Below, piece after piece: positions 5,376 to 5,836 of a DNA stretch of 5,836 nt; position 1 is the stretch's first letter; each line of letters opens with the position of its first letter. Source of the DNA: Methylomarinum sp. (GTDB lineage: Bacteria; Pseudomonadota; Gammaproteobacteria; Methylococcales; Methylomonadaceae); assembly GCA_013139755.1 (NCBI GenBank), contig WTAG01000203.1, positions 1 through 5,836 on the forward strand, written 5' to 3'. The position numbers and the translations under genes were made by a program. The notes below the pieces were generated by a model. The model searched no databases, was not told the DNA's origin, and saw nothing but the letters and a program-made list of their open reading frames with translations.

Positions 5376-5836
5376 ATGTTATTTGGTAGAAACAAAAAAA
5401 ATCCGATAAAAATTGCTGATAAAGGCATAACAAAGTGGAGTTATTCAACCTGCGGCTATTGCTCTACAGGCTGTGCGATTGAAATTGGCACCAACAAAGA
5501 TGGTATTCCTGTGGGCACAAGAGGTGCTGCAGGTGCTGATGTCAATCGTGGAAAGCTTTGTGTTAAAGGTATTTTTGAACATGAAATTTTTGAGTCTTCA
5601 GGGCGAGGTAAAACACCTTTATTGCGTACAAATATTCAAGATGAGTATCAGGAGGCTGGTTGGGATGATGCCTTGGGCAAAATGGCATCGGAAATTAAGC
5701 GCATACAAGAAAAATATGGGCCAGATTCATTTGCCATTGTCTCTACGGGGCAAATTTTAACAGAAGGTTTTTATACTCTGGGTAAACTGGCGCGAGGAGT
5801 AATTGGTACTAATAATTACGATGGTAATACCACCTT
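5376..5836 (+). CDS. nasA: Molybdopterin oxidoreductase, probable assimilatory nitrate reductase NasA (3' partial)
   Basis: The first 153 codons of a large bis-MGD oxidoreductase are visible; full-length relatives have roughly 700-900 residues. Near the N-terminus four cysteines, C26-x2-C29-x3-C33-x28-C62, form the [4Fe-4S] binding domain, and K64 (in CVKG) is the conserved lysine between cluster and molybdopterin. The segment VNRGKLCVKGIFEHEIF and the later GTNNYDGNTT fit nitrate reductases of this superfamily. No twin-arginine signal precedes the cysteines, so the enzyme should be cytoplasmic, as NasA is and periplasmic NapA is not. The neighbourhood (glnK-amtB, sigma-54 promoter, NtrC-like site) favours nitrate assimilation over formate dehydrogenase, which shares the N-terminal domain and remains the main alternative. 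The ATG has no clear Shine-Dalgarno sequence (ACGACAATAAACAGT before it), but no other ATG fits: an in-frame stop lies at 5325-5327. Confidence 0.78.
   Translation, partial: MLFGRNKKNPIKIADKGITKWSYSTCGYCSTGCAIEIGTNKDGIPVGTRGAAGADVNRGKLCVKGIFEHEIFESSGRGKTPLLRTNIQDEYQEAGWDDALGKMASEIKRIQEKYGPDSFAIVSTGQILTEGFYTLGKLARGVIGTNNYDGNTT

Noticed and set aside
5473..5760. 95-codon frame in another phase inside the nitrate reductase start
   Set aside because: The overlapping frame from 5376 carries the four [4Fe-4S] cysteines and stays open to the window end.

Overview
The window looks like chromosomal DNA from an AT-rich gammaproteobacterium (roughly 40% GC by eye). The supporting signs are a UbiH/UbiF-family ubiquinone hydroxylase, a canonical GlnK-AmtB pair, -24/-12 (sigma-54) promoters with NtrC-like sites, and a Gram-negative outer-membrane beta-barrel. 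A methanotroph of the Methylococcales is possible from the flavour of the porin and of the nitrate reductase start, but this is a low-confidence guess and no methane-oxidation gene is present.

Layout. (1) 1-873, + strand: the C-terminal part of a FAD-dependent ubiquinone-type hydroxylase, cut by the window edge. (2) 942-1412, +: an unrecognised membrane-anchored protein with a lysine/alanine-rich linker, followed by a structured 3' inverted repeat. (3) 1611-1647: an intrinsic terminator serving mainly the minus-strand gene. (4) 1695-2867, -: a signal-peptide-bearing, very acidic beta-barrel porin. (5) 2868-3451: a 584-base divergent control region with one sigma-54 promoter facing each way and NtrC-like sites upstream of each. 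(6) 3452-5083, +: glnK-amtB, ending in a strong terminator at 5121-5148. (7) 5149-5375: a second control region with an NtrC-like site, a sigma-54 promoter and a leader hairpin. (8) 5376-end, +: the N-terminal part of a molybdopterin/[4Fe-4S] oxidoreductase, most likely the assimilatory nitrate reductase NasA.

How it fits together. The right two-thirds reads as a nitrogen-limitation island with three separate transcription units: porin, glnK-amtB and nasA. Each has a GG-N10-GC promoter, and each has one or two imperfect GCACC-N5-GGTGC sites about 85-150 bases upstream of the predicted start, where NtrC enhancers normally lie. The likely picture is that nitrogen starvation switches on an outer-membrane pore, the ammonium channel with its P-II gate, and nitrate assimilation together. 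The most notable prediction is that the porin is part of nitrogen acquisition; I infer this from promoter architecture, not from its protein family. No novel defence or mobile system is visible.
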